NCBI GenBank assembly: GCA_965249685.1
Contig: CBDFMN010000003.1
Coordinates: 2,914,001 to 2,978,000, forward strand
Length of the DNA stretch: 64,000 nt
Reading direction: 5' to 3'
From: RH-AL1 sp965249685
GTDB lineage: Bacteria; Pseudomonadota; Alphaproteobacteria; Rhizobiales; Beijerinckiaceae
The notes beneath the pieces are model-generated. The model searched no databases. It had not been told where the DNA came from and saw only the letters and a list, made by a program, of their open reading frames with translations. The translations under genes and the position numbers were made by a program. This document shows positions 17,014-24,923 of the stretch, piece by piece. Position 1 is the stretch's first letter; each line of letters starts with the position of its first letter.

Positions 17014-18006
17014 CTATCCCACCTGTTCGTGCGGCTCCTCGGCCGCGGCCTTGCCAATCGATTGCGTCAGGCGACGCTTTTCGAATTGCACCACGACCAG
17101 GATGCCGAAGAGCAGGGGGATGAGCAGGTACAGCAGGCGGAAGAGCAGCAGCGCCGCCAGCACCTCGCCCTTGGGCACGCTGGGCATGGCATTGATGAAC
17201 AGGAGCTCGAACACGCCGAGGCCGCCCGGCGCGTTGGACACGAGCGCCGCGGAAAACGAGGCGAGGAACACCGCGACCACCGTGAAGAAGCCGGGATTGC
17301 CGGCTTCCGGGAGGGCGAAATAGATGATGCCCGCCGCCCCGAGCAATTCCAACGTTGCCGCCGCGAACTGGCGCAACGCTATGCCGGGCCGCGGATATTC
17401 GACGCGGAAGCCGCCGATCACCAGGGGCTTGAGTTGCAGGACCGAGCCGGCCGCGTAAGCCACCACGATGGCCAGGCACGAGAAGCCGATGACCCGCGCG
17501 ATCGCCTTGTTGGTGAGGAAGGCCGGGAGCAGGCCGCCGAGGCGGCTCAGCAGGTCGGGCTCGACGATCAGCACGGTGCCGCCGACCAGCAGCGTGCCGA
17601 GAAAGAAGGTGAGCGAGGTCAAAGCGACCAGCACCGCGATCTGTGCCGCGCTCAGCCCCTTCGTCGAATAGGCACGATAGCGCACCATCGCCCCGGAGAA
17701 GACGGAAGCACCGATGTTGTGGCTCAGCGCGTAGGTGGTGAAGGAGCACAGCGCGATGAAGCGGAAGGAGATCGAGCGGATGCCAAGGTGGAGCAGCGCG
17801 ATACGGTCGTACCAGGCGAGCGCCAGATAGGCCGCCACCGTCGAGAGGATCGCCATCGCGTAATGGCGGGGCTTGATGGACTGGAGCTGCGTCCAGACCT
17901 GGGTGCCTACGGCGTCGCCCCGGAATTCTCTGACTAGAAGCGAGATCGACACGACGACCGCGACCAAGCCGATAACCGGCCAGATATAGTCGAGAAAACG
18001 TTTCAT
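17014..18006 (-). CDS. lysylphosphatidylglycerol synthase TM-region (UPF0104) membrane protein
   Basis: The 330-residue protein has about eight hydrophobic membrane segments, beginning with residues 8-25, and the family signature near the C-terminus, NAPGGLGVFELLF. It matches the flippase-like membrane part of MprF/YbhN proteins but lacks the soluble aminoacyl-transfer domain, so it is not itself a lysyl-transferase. A role in moving or sensing phospholipids in the inner membrane is plausible. The chosen ATG gives the MKRFLDYIWP start; the longer open frame upstream has no membrane character. Confidence 0.85.
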   Translation of the reverse strand: MKRFLDYIWPVIGLVAVVVSISLLVREFRGDAVGTQVWTQLQSIKPRHYAMAILSTVAAYLALAWYDRIALLHLGIRSISFRFIALCSFTTYALSHNIGASVFSGAMVRYRAYSTKGLSAAQIAVLVALTSLTFFLGTLLVGGTVLIVEPDLLSRLGGLLPAFLTNKAIARVIGFSCLAIVVAYAAGSVLQLKPLVIGGFRVEYPRPGIALRQFAAATLELLGAAGIIYFALPEAGNPGFFTVVAVFLASFSAALVSNAPGGLGVFELLFINAMPSVPKGEVLAALLLFRLLYLLIPLLFGILVVVQFEKRRLTQSIGKAAAEEPHEQVG

Positions 18007-18414
18007 AGGCTTCCGGGCGGACGGCCGAAGACGTCGCTGTTCGGCGATGGCGCGAGGCGCAGGGATGCTCTTGCGAGCCGCAGGGAGCGCTCCAGGACAC
18101 CACCGACCCGCCATCTGCCGCGATCCGCCAGCACCAGCGCCCTTTCTTGCCGACCCTGCACGAGGCTTGAAGAGTTCGCAAGGGTCGAGCCGGCGGGGGC
18201 GCCGTCATTTGCGCGGCGGCTCCGCAAGGGAAGCCCCGAGTACCGTGAGACAGGGAGGATGAGTCGCCCCGCGCGACCCGGAGCGATCCCTCCGACCGCG
18301 TGGGGCGACCCTCCACCGCGAGGGCGAGCATCGGTCAGCCGCCAACCTCAGCCCCGCGGCGCGAAGAGCGCGCCAGGCGGGATGGAAGGAGCCGCCGCCG
18401 TCCGTGCGGAGGAC
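18007..18414. other. intergenic region between UPF0104 gene and fliJ
   Basis: These 408 bases are G+C-rich. Overlapping short frames are rich in Arg, Pro and Gly with no domain signal. It should contain the promoter of the UPF0104 gene and the 3-prime end of the fliJ transcript, but no specific element was recognised. Confidence 0.4.
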
Positions 18415-18816
18415 TCAGGCCTGGAGGGCCCGGATCTCCGTCATGCCGAGCTCGGACGTCACGGGAAAGTCCGCGCGTTCGACGCCCCTCTCCCTTCCTT
18501 CGAGACCCTGGGCCTTGGTCATCTCGACAAGGGCCTCTTCGAGTTGGTGGCGCGCCTCCCCGAGCTGTTCCTTCAGCTCATCAGCCGAGCGGGTGAGATT
18601 GTCCCGCCGATTGCCCGCCGCACGCGCATAGGTGGGGTAGGCGAAATGCGCGCTGTCGGTGATGCCGGCCTTCGTCTCCTCGCCGAGGATTTCGCGCTCG
18701 AGGTCGCCGGCCATGCGAAGGAACTCGGCGATCATCGTTTCGATCTGCGCCACCCGGCGGCGCTTTTCGTCAACTTGGAAGCGTTTGGAACGCAAAAGGG
18801 AATCCCGCGACTTCAT
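18415..18816 (-). CDS. fliJ: flagellar export protein FliJ homologue
   Basis: The 133-residue product starts with the KSRDSLLRSKRFQVDEKRR pattern of alphaproteobacterial FliJ and is predicted almost wholly helical (charged heptads from about residue 12 to 105), as expected for this coiled-coil chaperone that links the FliI ATPase to the export gate. In related genomes fliJ lies with fliI beside ctrA; here ctrA is divergent and fliI is absent from the window. The similarity is short and helical, so confidence is moderate to good. Confidence 0.78.
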   Translation of the reverse strand: MKSRDSLLRSKRFQVDEKRRRVAQIETMIAEFLRMAGDLEREILGEETKAGITDSAHFAYPTYARAAGNRRDNLTRSADELKEQLGEARHQLEEALVEMTKAQGLEGRERGVERADFPVTSELGMTEIRALQA

Positions 18817-19250
18817 ACCCTGACTCCGCGATACAGGCTGCCTGGAGCCTGATCTGTTTGACCGAATTCCGCGAGACAGCTGTGACCTTGCGGCATCAAA
18901 GTTGCCGCTTGGTTACCACCCCGATGGAAAGACGTTCTGGCTGCGGGACCGGCGTGTATGATCGGCTCGCATTGATTCGGATCGACCGCCCTCCAGCGGG
19001 CCGAGCCTCGATGGGGTCCCGCTTACCGCGGTCCGCGCCGTTACCCACGACTGCTCCAGTCTTTCACACCGGCAGGCCCAATCGTGGGGGGAACACGCGG
19101 CCTGGATGGGATTCGTTAACCAATCGCCATTAAGGTTAGCGTAATTCGCCGTTTGAGGTGTCGCCCCGTGTGCCGGTTGGCCCGCGCCGGCGGCGCTCGG
19201 GGATGCTGTCGCGCCGTCGGAAGCCGACGTGGGCAATTTGGGGGCCAGAG
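18817..19250. other. ctrA promoter region with three GANTC sites
   Basis: This 434-base region separates the divergent fliJ and ctrA genes. It holds three GANTC sequences, the CcrM methylation target, at 18822-18826, 18974-18978 and 19110-19114. In Caulobacter the ctrA P1 promoter is controlled by a GANTC site, so the arrangement is consistent with methylation-timed transcription. By base composition one or two sites would be expected by chance, so the enrichment is modest. Confidence 0.55.
19110..19144 (+). promoter_or_regulatory. GANTC plus TTAA half-site cluster upstream of ctrA
   Basis: GATTC is followed at once by GTTAACC, then by CATTAAGG and GTAA. The last two give TTAA-N7-GTAA, one mismatch from the CtrA consensus. 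The cluster lies about 105-140 bases before the ctrA ATG and is the most A+T-rich part of the region. It is a good candidate for the autoregulated, methylation-sensitive ctrA promoter. Confidence 0.5.
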
Positions 19251-19952
19251 ATGCGCGTTCTATTAATCGAAGACGACAGCGCGACCGCTCAAAGCATCGA
19301 GCTGATGCTGAAGTCCGAGAACTTCAACGTCTACACCACTGACCTCGGCGAAGAGGGCATCGACCTCGGCAAGCTTTATGATTACGACATCATCCTGCTC
19401 GACCTGAACCTGCCCGACATGTCGGGCTACGAGGTGCTGCGCACTCTGCGGGTCGCCAAGGTCAAAACGCCGATCCTGATCCTCTCGGGCCTCGCCGGCA
19501 TCGAGGACAAGGTGAAGGGTCTCGGCTTCGGTGCCGACGACTACCTCACCAAGCCCTTCCACAAGGACGAGATGGTAGCGCGTATCCACGCCATCGTGCG
19601 CCGCTCGAAAGGGCACGCGCAGTCCGTGATCACCACCGGCGACCTGATCGTCAACCTCGACCAGAAGACCGTGGAAGTGTCGGGCTCGCGCGTGCACCTG
19701 ACCGGCAAGGAGTACCAGATGCTGGAGCTCCTCTCGCTGCGTAAAGGCACCACGCTGACGAAGGAGATGTTCCTCAACCACCTCTATGGCGGCATGGACG
19801 AGCCGGAATTGAAGATCATCGACGTGTTCATCTGCAAGCTGCGCAAGAAGCTCGCCAATGCCAGCCAGGGCCGCAACTACATCGAGACCGTCTGGGGCCG
19901 CGGCTATGTGCTGCGCGAGCCCTCCGAGGACGAAGAGCGCATTACGGCCTAG
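19251..19952 (+). CDS. ctrA: cell-cycle master regulator CtrA
   Basis: CtrA is an OmpR-type response regulator that controls replication initiation, division, motility and DNA methylation genes in alphaproteobacteria. The 233-residue product has the receiver domain (residues 1-118, phospho-acceptor Asp51, KPF signature near residue 105) and the winged-helix DNA-binding domain ending in GRNYIETVWGRGYVLREP, all nearly identical to family members. The ATG with GGGGGCC upstream matches the conserved MRVLLIEDD start. The neighbours fliJ and sciP, together with the upstream GANTC and TTAA elements, fit a normal CtrA circuit. Confidence 0.98.
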   Translation: MRVLLIEDDSATAQSIELMLKSENFNVYTTDLGEEGIDLGKLYDYDIILLDLNLPDMSGYEVLRTLRVAKVKTPILILSGLAGIEDKVKGLGFGADDYLTKPFHKDEMVARIHAIVRRSKGHAQSVITTGDLIVNLDQKTVEVSGSRVHLTGKEYQMLELLSLRKGTTLTKEMFLNHLYGGMDEPELKIIDVFICKLRKKLANASQGRNYIETVWGRGYVLREPSEDEERITA

Positions 19953-20098
19953 CGCCGCGTGTGATCTTCGCCGTGTGAAAGGAAGGTTCTCTTCCGCCGG
20001 CCGGACTCCCGGCCTGACGCAGCCGCTCGCTCATCAGGTCGGCACGCGGATGCACGCTACCGACACGTCTCGAACCAAGAGGCCTTCGACCCCAGCGC

Positions 20099-20695
20099 TC
20101 ACGTGTCTGACCGGGGCCCCGTTCCGGCCTCGGCTTTCTTGCTGAACAGATCGGCGACGAAAGGCGACAGCGCCAGGCCGGCCTCCAGCGCATGGCGCCA
20201 ATTCTTCCACAGACGTCCGATGAGAAAGCCGACGACGACGGCGCAGCCGACGAGCGGCACGGGGCCGAGACGCTTGGCCATCGTCGCGCCGGCGAAGACG
20301 GCGAGCTGTTCGCGACGCAGGCCGAAGCGCTGCAGGATATCGAAGATCGGCTGGGTGAACTGGTCGATCTGCGCGTTGATTTCGGGGTCGCGCGCCGTGG
20401 CCTCGGGTGCTGCCTCGGCCACGGGCGGCGGTGGGTTGCGCAGGGCGAGCGTGACGGCCGTCAGCGCAACGAGGAGGTAGAGGCCCGCCACCGCGAGCGC
20501 AGCGACGATCGGCCCGGCCAATGTCGCGATCCACAGGTCGAAGGCGATCGTCAGGGCAATCAGCACGACCAGCAGGCACAGCGCCGCCACAGCAAAAAGC
20601 GCCAGCTTCCGGAGGAGGCGGGCGCTGAAATCGGCAACGGCGTCGATGAGCGGCGCAACGGCGTCGCCCGCCAAGCCGGCGAGGAAGCCAAGCAT
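20099..20695 (-). CDS. holin-like (DUF1469-type) membrane protein
   Basis: The 198-residue protein has two adjacent hydrophobic segments at about residues 29-55 and 58-84, a long polar middle part, and a third hydrophobic stretch near residue 150. This resembles phage-holin-superfamily/DUF1469 proteins, which in alphaproteobacteria accompany DUF883 proteins in stress regulons. Its ATG overlaps the stop of the DUF883 gene by one base, so both are made from one mRNA, probably from the EcfG-type promoter at 21234-21258. An exact role in the envelope is unknown. Confidence 0.65.
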   Translation of the reverse strand: MLGFLAGLAGDAVAPLIDAVADFSARLLRKLALFAVAALCLLVVLIALTIAFDLWIATLAGPIVAALAVAGLYLLVALTAVTLALRNPPPPVAEAAPEATARDPEINAQIDQFTQPIFDILQRFGLRREQLAVFAGATMAKRLGPVPLVGCAVVVGFLIGRLWKNWRHALEAGLALSPFVADLFSKKAEAGTGPRSDT

Positions 20696-21099
20696 CAGAA
20701 CGAGCGGCTCAGCAGCCCCATCAGAAGTCCGGCCACCGCGGCGACCACCACAGCGGTCAGCGGATTTCGCTCGATCTTGGTCTCGACGTCCGACCCGAAG
20801 GCACCAAGGCGTTCCTGGGCGTCGGCAGCGCGGCTCGAGAGCTGGTCGCGCAGGTCGCCCGCGCGGCCGGACAGGTCGTCCCGGAAGCTGCTGGCGCGCC
20901 CGGACAGGTCGTCCGCACGGCCCGAGAGGTGGTCGCGCGCCTGACTGTAGGCGCTCGACGCCTGGTCGCTCGTCGCGCCGGCGCGCGAGCGCAGCAGTTG
21001 CGACACGGACCCCGTCAGCTTGGAGATGTCGTCCCGCAGGGCCGCGAGGTCGGCCGCAAAGTCCTGCGACGCCTGTTGGAAATGTTTGCTCTCTGGCAT
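20695..21099 (-). CDS. DUF883 (ElaB/YqjD-type) membrane-anchored protein
   Basis: The 134-residue protein has a long charged helical region with a repeated pattern (DHLSGRADDLSGR, then DDLSGRAGDL and DQLSSRAADA, about residues 60-100), followed by a single C-terminal membrane helix (VVVAAVAGLLMGLLSRSF). This is the layout of ElaB/YqjD proteins, which bind ribosomes to the inner membrane in stationary phase in E. coli. The start is set at the MPESKHF ATG; longer upstream frames lack similarity. The holin-like gene follows with overlap, and an EcfG-type promoter lies 135 bases upstream. Confidence 0.8.
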   Translation of the reverse strand: MPESKHFQQASQDFAADLAALRDDISKLTGSVSQLLRSRAGATSDQASSAYSQARDHLSGRADDLSGRASSFRDDLSGRAGDLRDQLSSRAADAQERLGAFGSDVETKIERNPLTAVVVAAVAGLLMGLLSRSF

Positions 21100-21233
21100 G
21101 GTTATCCTCGTCGTTGGGGGAAGCTTGGGGGCGTCGGGTCCGGACGCCTCGGTTCTTCCTAACGTCTTGTTTCCGCTACAGCTGCCTGGCAAGCAGCGGC
21201 CGTTCGTCGGCGCTAAGAGCGCACCTGAGCTAG

Positions 21234-21258
21234 AACGCGGCCTTTCGGGCCTGGTTCC
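21234..21258 (-). promoter_or_regulatory. EcfG-type (general stress) promoter for the DUF883 operon
   Basis: Read on the minus strand, GGAAC and CGTT are separated by exactly 16 bases, matching the EcfG consensus GGAAC-N16/17-CGTT used for the alphaproteobacterial general stress response. It points at the DUF883 gene, whose start is 135 bases away. A second match upstream of ku supports the reading. Confidence 0.68.
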
Positions 21259-21279
21259 GCCCCTCCGGCAAAGCCGACG

Positions 21280-21459
21280 TCACGCCACGATCGGCGCGGG
21301 CGGCGTGCCAGGAGCTGGGATCGGGTCGCCTACGTCGGGATCGACCACGGGCGGCGGCGGCTCCGTCGGATCGCCGACCGGGTTCGGCACATCGCCAGGC
21401 GCGGGTTGCGCGGGCTCGCCTTCCGCCGCAAGGCTCGATGTCGTGAAAGGATCAATCAT
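21280..21459 (-). CDS. small proline-rich protein
   Basis: The 59-residue product begins MIDPFTTSS and then consists mostly of Pro, Asp, Gly and Val in a loose P-x-x-x-x-P pattern, so it is probably disordered. A strong ribosome-binding site (GGGGAG, eight bases before the ATG) is the main argument that it is made. There is no signal peptide or membrane helix. Its stop lies just upstream of the EcfG-type promoter of the DUF883 operon. Function unknown. Confidence 0.5.
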   Translation of the reverse strand: MIDPFTTSSLAAEGEPAQPAPGDVPNPVGDPTEPPPPVVDPDVGDPIPAPGTPPAPIVA

Positions 21460-21516
21460 GCAAATGTCTCCCCGCTGTTGGTGAAGCAAACGCCAGCCGG
21501 TGCGTCGGGTTGCTGC

Positions 21517-21541
21517 GGAACCGGGGTGGTGGCGTCACGTT
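21517..21541 (+). promoter_or_regulatory. EcfG-type (general stress) promoter for ku
   Basis: GGAAC and CGTT are separated by exactly 16 bases, 36 bases ahead of the ku ATG, which is a realistic promoter distance. It suggests that Ku is made under general stress or stationary phase, as found for NHEJ genes in some rhizobia (inference from family knowledge). Confidence 0.72.
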
Positions 21542-21576
21542 CAAGCTCTGCCGTTCTGCGTAGACTGGAGCTCCCT

Positions 21577-22473
21577 ATGGTGTCGCGTCCCAACTGGAAG
21601 GGCTACCTCAAGCTCTCGCTCGTGTCCTGCCCCGTGGCGCTCTACCCCGTCTCGACCGCGAGCGAGAAGGTCTCCTTCCACCTGCTGAACGAGGCGACCG
21701 GCAATCGGCTGAAGCAGCAATATGTGGACGCGGAGACGGGTGACCTCGTCGAACGCGACGAGCGGATCAAGGGCTACGAGATCGCCAAGGGCGACTATGT
21801 CCACGTCACGGACGAGGAACTCGCCGACGTGCAGATCGCCAGCAGCCACACGATGGACATCGAGAGCTTCGTGCCCAAGGCCGAGGTCGACGCCATCTAC
21901 ATCGACAACCATTACTACCTTGCTCCCGACGCGAAGGTCGGCGAGGAGGCGTTCGCCGTCATCCGCGAAGCGATGCGCGAGCGGGCCATGGTCGGGATCG
22001 CCCGCGTCGTCCTGTTCGGGCGCGAGCGGATGGTCATGGTCGAGCCGCGCGCCAAAGGCCTGATGGCAACCACGCTGCACTACGCCTACGAAGTGCGCGC
22101 GGACGGTTCCTACTTCGACGAGATTCCGAAGGTCGACCTCGCCCCTGACCTGCTGGACCTCGCGTCCCACATCATCGACACGAAAACGGCAAAGTTCGAT
22201 CCCGCGCAGTTCAAGGACCGCTACCAGGACGCAATCGTCGCGCTGATCAAGGCGAAGCAGGCCGGCAAGCCCGCTCCGGCCGCCAAGACGGCGGCGCCCG
22301 GCAATGTCGTCAACCTGATGGACGCGCTGCGCCGGAGCCTCGGGCAGGGGAACGGCGAGGATAAGGCCGCTTCCTCGCCCCGCAAGGCGCCGGGCGGCCG
22401 CAAGACGGCGCCGACCCCGCGGCACAAGACGGCGAAGCCTGCTGCCAAACCGCCCCGCCGCAAGGCAGGCTGA
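21577..22473 (+). CDS. ku: non-homologous end-joining protein Ku
   Basis: Bacterial Ku binds broken DNA ends as a homodimer and recruits ligase LigD. The 298-residue product has the complete Ku core (residues 1 to about 255; start RPNWKGYLKLSLVSCPV, core KGYEIAKGDYV) and a Lys/Ala/Pro-rich basic tail from about residue 256, a known C-terminal extension that binds DNA. A GGAG site precedes the ATG. No ligD is nearby; rhizobial genomes often carry several ku and ligD copies at separate places. The EcfG-type promoter upstream suggests stress control. Confidence 0.96.
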   Translation: MVSRPNWKGYLKLSLVSCPVALYPVSTASEKVSFHLLNEATGNRLKQQYVDAETGDLVERDERIKGYEIAKGDYVHVTDEELADVQIASSHTMDIESFVPKAEVDAIYIDNHYYLAPDAKVGEEAFAVIREAMRERAMVGIARVVLFGRERMVMVEPRAKGLMATTLHYAYEVRADGSYFDEIPKVDLAPDLLDLASHIIDTKTAKFDPAQFKDRYQDAIVALIKAKQAGKPAPAAKTAAPGNVVNLMDALRRSLGQGNGEDKAASSPRKAPGGRKTAPTPRHKTAKPAAKPPRRKAG

Positions 22474-22558
22474 TCTTTTCCGCCCGTCTGTCGTTGCCGA
22501 AGCGTCACGACGATCGGGCGCGCGGACCCGAGGCGCCGCGACATGGGAGGTTTTTGCG

Positions 22559-22720
22559 ATGGCGTCGGACCCGAACGAGAAGATCCGCCTCAACACGGTC
22601 GAGGCGCGTCAGGGCACCGACCGGCCTAGGGTCATCTACGTGCTGATCGCAAGCGTCGTGCTAATCGTCATCGCTTTCGTCATCGCGTCGCTTTTCTTTC
22701 AGCACCCGACGACGCCCTAG
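22559..22720 (+). CDS. small single-pass membrane protein
   Basis: A 53-residue frame with a strong ribosome-binding site (GGGAGG, seven bases before the ATG). The first 27 residues are polar (MASDPNEKIRLN start), followed by one membrane helix of about 20 residues rich in Val, Ile and Leu (VIYVLIASVVLIVIAFVIAS) and a short tail. It is too short for most gene finders. It lies 85 bases after ku on the same strand and may share its transcript. Function unknown. Confidence 0.68.
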   Translation: MASDPNEKIRLNTVEARQGTDRPRVIYVLIASVVLIVIAFVIASLFFQHPTTP

Positions 22721-22726
22721 CCCGTC

Positions 22727-23713
22727 TCACGAGACCTTAGCCCTCGGGTGGTTCGCCTGGTAGCTCTCCAGCAGGCGCGCCGAGTCGACCGCCGTGTAGA
22801 TCTGCGTCGTGGACAGCGAGGCGTGGCCGAGCAGTTCCTGGATGGTGCGGAGGTCGCCGCCCCGGCTCAGCAGGTGCGTCGCGAAGGAATGGCGCAGTGC
22901 GTGCGGCGTCGCGCTGTCAGGGAGACCGAGCGCGCCGCGCAGCCGCTCGACGGCGAGCTGGATGATCCGCGGCGACAGCGGACCCCTGCGCACGCCGATG
23001 AACAGCGGCCCCTCCGATGGGAGCGGGAAGGGGCAGAGCCGGAGGTAGCGTTCCACAGCCCGGCGCACCGGCTCGATCACCGGCACTTGCCGCATCTTTT
23101 GCCCTTTGCCGAGAACCCGCAGCGCATCCTCGGCACCGGTCGGCGCATCCCTTCGGCGGATGGCCAGCGCCTCCGAAATGCGCAGCCCGGAGCCGTAGAG
23201 GAGGGCGAGCACCGCCGTGTCGCGCGCGGCGACCCAGGCCGGCCCGGCGTCGCCGACGAACCCTTCGCCCGAGGTCACGTCGCAGGCGAGTCCGGGGCTC
23301 AGAGGCTTCGGCAGCGTTCGCGGCAGCTTCGGCGCACGCACGGAACCGAAGACGGCTGTCTTGGCCAGACCTTCGCGCTCGGCGAAGCGGGTGAAGGAAC
23401 GCAGCCCCGCCAATTGGCGCAGGAGCGAGCGGTTGCCGACGTCCGCTTGGCGACGTCGCGCCAGGAACGCGCGGACATCGCCCGCCGTAAGGGCCGCGAT
23501 CGCCGCGAGTGTGGGCCGCTCGCCCGCGTGCTCGGCCAGGAAGGCGACGAACTGGCGAAAGTCGCGCCGATAGGCCTCGAGGCTGTGCGGCGACAGGCGG
23601 CGCTCGCCCGTCAGATGCTCCAGCCAAGCGAAGGCGGCTGCCGCAAGGTCGTCGGCCGCGGGGTAGAAGGCGAGGGAGGGTGCCTCCCCCGGTGCGTCCT
23701 GTTCCGACTCCAT
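22727..23713 (-). CDS. xerC: tyrosine recombinase XerC
   Basis: XerC works with XerD at dif sites to resolve chromosome dimers before division. The 328-residue protein has the N-terminal SAM-like DNA-binding part (residues 20-110) and the catalytic domain with the Arg in GSGLRISEAL, the HALRHSFATHL box, the second His in LGHASLSTTQIYT, and the nucleophile Tyr in that same segment. The N-terminal sequence fits alphaproteobacterial XerC better than XerD. Because it is a single-copy core type with no phage genes nearby, it is not an island integrase. Confidence 0.9.
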   Translation of the reverse strand: MESEQDAPGEAPSLAFYPAADDLAAAAFAWLEHLTGERRLSPHSLEAYRRDFRQFVAFLAEHAGERPTLAAIAALTAGDVRAFLARRRQADVGNRSLLRQLAGLRSFTRFAEREGLAKTAVFGSVRAPKLPRTLPKPLSPGLACDVTSGEGFVGDAGPAWVAARDTAVLALLYGSGLRISEALAIRRRDAPTGAEDALRVLGKGQKMRQVPVIEPVRRAVERYLRLCPFPLPSEGPLFIGVRRGPLSPRIIQLAVERLRGALGLPDSATPHALRHSFATHLLSRGGDLRTIQELLGHASLSTTQIYTAVDSARLLESYQANHPRAKVS

Positions 23714-24075
23714 GACTTACCCTACCACAAGAGCCTTGCTGCGGGTTAACGAGCCCCCGCTTCCACCCCTTAACCACCTTCCGCGGCGTCTCTTGGACCG
23801 GGTACGGGCAAGGCCTATATGTGGCATCAGCGCTCGCATAGTGGCCGGTTCGTACCGCCGCGACCGCCGTTCGCGCGAGGGGCATAGAACCCATGCGGGT
23901 TGTTTCTTGCGTTGGAACGGGATAGGACGCGCGTGCAACACCGCGGCAACATACGCGCCAAAATCCTGTGCTGCTCGCCCGGACGGCGTCGTGAAGTTCG
24001 GTTTGGGCGCTCGGCCTGGGGTCTTCAAAGGAGCCACGGCCACCCATGGATCATCTCAAGCCACGGTTAATCCCC
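23714..24075. other. divergent intergenic region between xerC and purC
   Basis: These 362 bases should hold the promoters of xerC and purC. A plausible sigma-70 type promoter for purC is at 23793-23821. Open frames within the region have biased, Arg/Pro-rich products and no domain signal, so no gene is called. Confidence 0.45.
23793..23821 (+). promoter_or_regulatory. putative housekeeping promoter upstream of purC
   Basis: TTGGAC and TATATG are separated by 17 bases, close to the TTGACA-N17-TATAAT consensus. The start of purC is about 255 bases further on, so a long leader would result. Confidence 0.4.
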
Positions 24076-24840
24076 ATGAATCGCCGCCGGCGCATCTACG
24101 AAGGCAAGGCCAAGGTCCTCTATGAAGGGCCGGAGCCGGGAACGCTCATCCAGCACTTCAAGGACGACGCGACCGCGTTCAACGCCAAGAAGCACGAGGT
24201 GATCGACGGCAAGGGGGTTCTGAACAACCGCATATCCGAGTTCATCTTCCAGAACCTGAACGACATTGGCGTGCCGACCCATTTCATTCGCCGCCTCAAT
24301 ATGCGCGAGCAATTGATCCGGGAAGTAGAGATCGTGCCGCTCGAGGTCGTCGTGCGCAACGTGGCCGCCGGCTCCCTCGCGACGCGGTTGGGCATCGAGG
24401 AAGGCACGCAGCTTCCGCGCTCCATCATCGAGTTCTACTACAAGAACGACGCCTTGAACGACCCGATGGTCTCCGAAGAGCACGTCACGGCCTTCGGCTG
24501 GGCGAGCCCGCAGGAGATCGACGACATCATGGCTCTGGCCATCCGCGTCAACGACTTCCTCTCCGGTCTGTTCCTGGGCGTCGGCATCCGGTTGGTCGAT
24601 TTCAAGATGGAATGCGGCCGTCTGTGGGAAGGCGAGATGATGCGTATCGTCGTCGCCGACGAGATCTCGCCGGATTCGTGCCGGCTGTGGGACATCAAGT
24701 CCAACGACAAGCTCGACAAGGACCGCTTCCGCCGCGACATGGGCGGCTTGGTGGAGGCCTATACGGAGGTCGCCCGCCGGCTCGGCATCCTGCAGGAGAA
24801 CGAGGCGCCGCGCGCCTCCGGGCCGAAGTTGGTGCAGTAG
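24076..24840 (+). CDS. purC: phosphoribosylaminoimidazole-succinocarboxamide synthase PurC
   Basis: PurC (SAICAR synthetase) joins aspartate to CAIR in step seven of purine synthesis. The 254-residue protein has the family start RRRIYEGKAK, the ATP-binding loop region with FKDDATAFNAKK, and the signatures EVVVRNVAAGS and the later DFKMECGR with DEISPDS. The start is the ATG that gives the MNRRRRIYEG sequence shared by rhizobial PurC. In related genomes purC, purS, purQ lie in a row; here a fic gene on the opposite strand separates purC from purS. Confidence 0.97.
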   Translation: MNRRRRIYEGKAKVLYEGPEPGTLIQHFKDDATAFNAKKHEVIDGKGVLNNRISEFIFQNLNDIGVPTHFIRRLNMREQLIREVEIVPLEVVVRNVAAGSLATRLGIEEGTQLPRSIIEFYYKNDALNDPMVSEEHVTAFGWASPQEIDDIMALAIRVNDFLSGLFLGVGIRLVDFKMECGRLWEGEMMRIVVADEISPDSCRLWDIKSNDKLDKDRFRRDMGGLVEAYTEVARRLGILQENEAPRASGPKLVQ

Positions 24841-24923
24841 ACGGCCGCGCCGGTTTATTAAACGACCACGGAGGCGCGAGCCACCGTTTCCTCGTTCAGG
24901 CACGATCGGCTTGACCCAAACGA

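Noticed and set aside
19089..19117. A further GGAAC ... CGTT pair upstream of ctrA as an EcfG promoter
   Set aside because: The spacing is 19 bases, outside the 16-17 range, and the CGTT belongs to the TTAA/GANTC cluster.
22727..23713. Reading xerC as the integrase of a mobile element
   Set aside because: Sequence and position fit the housekeeping XerC, with no phage or transposon genes and no composition break nearby.
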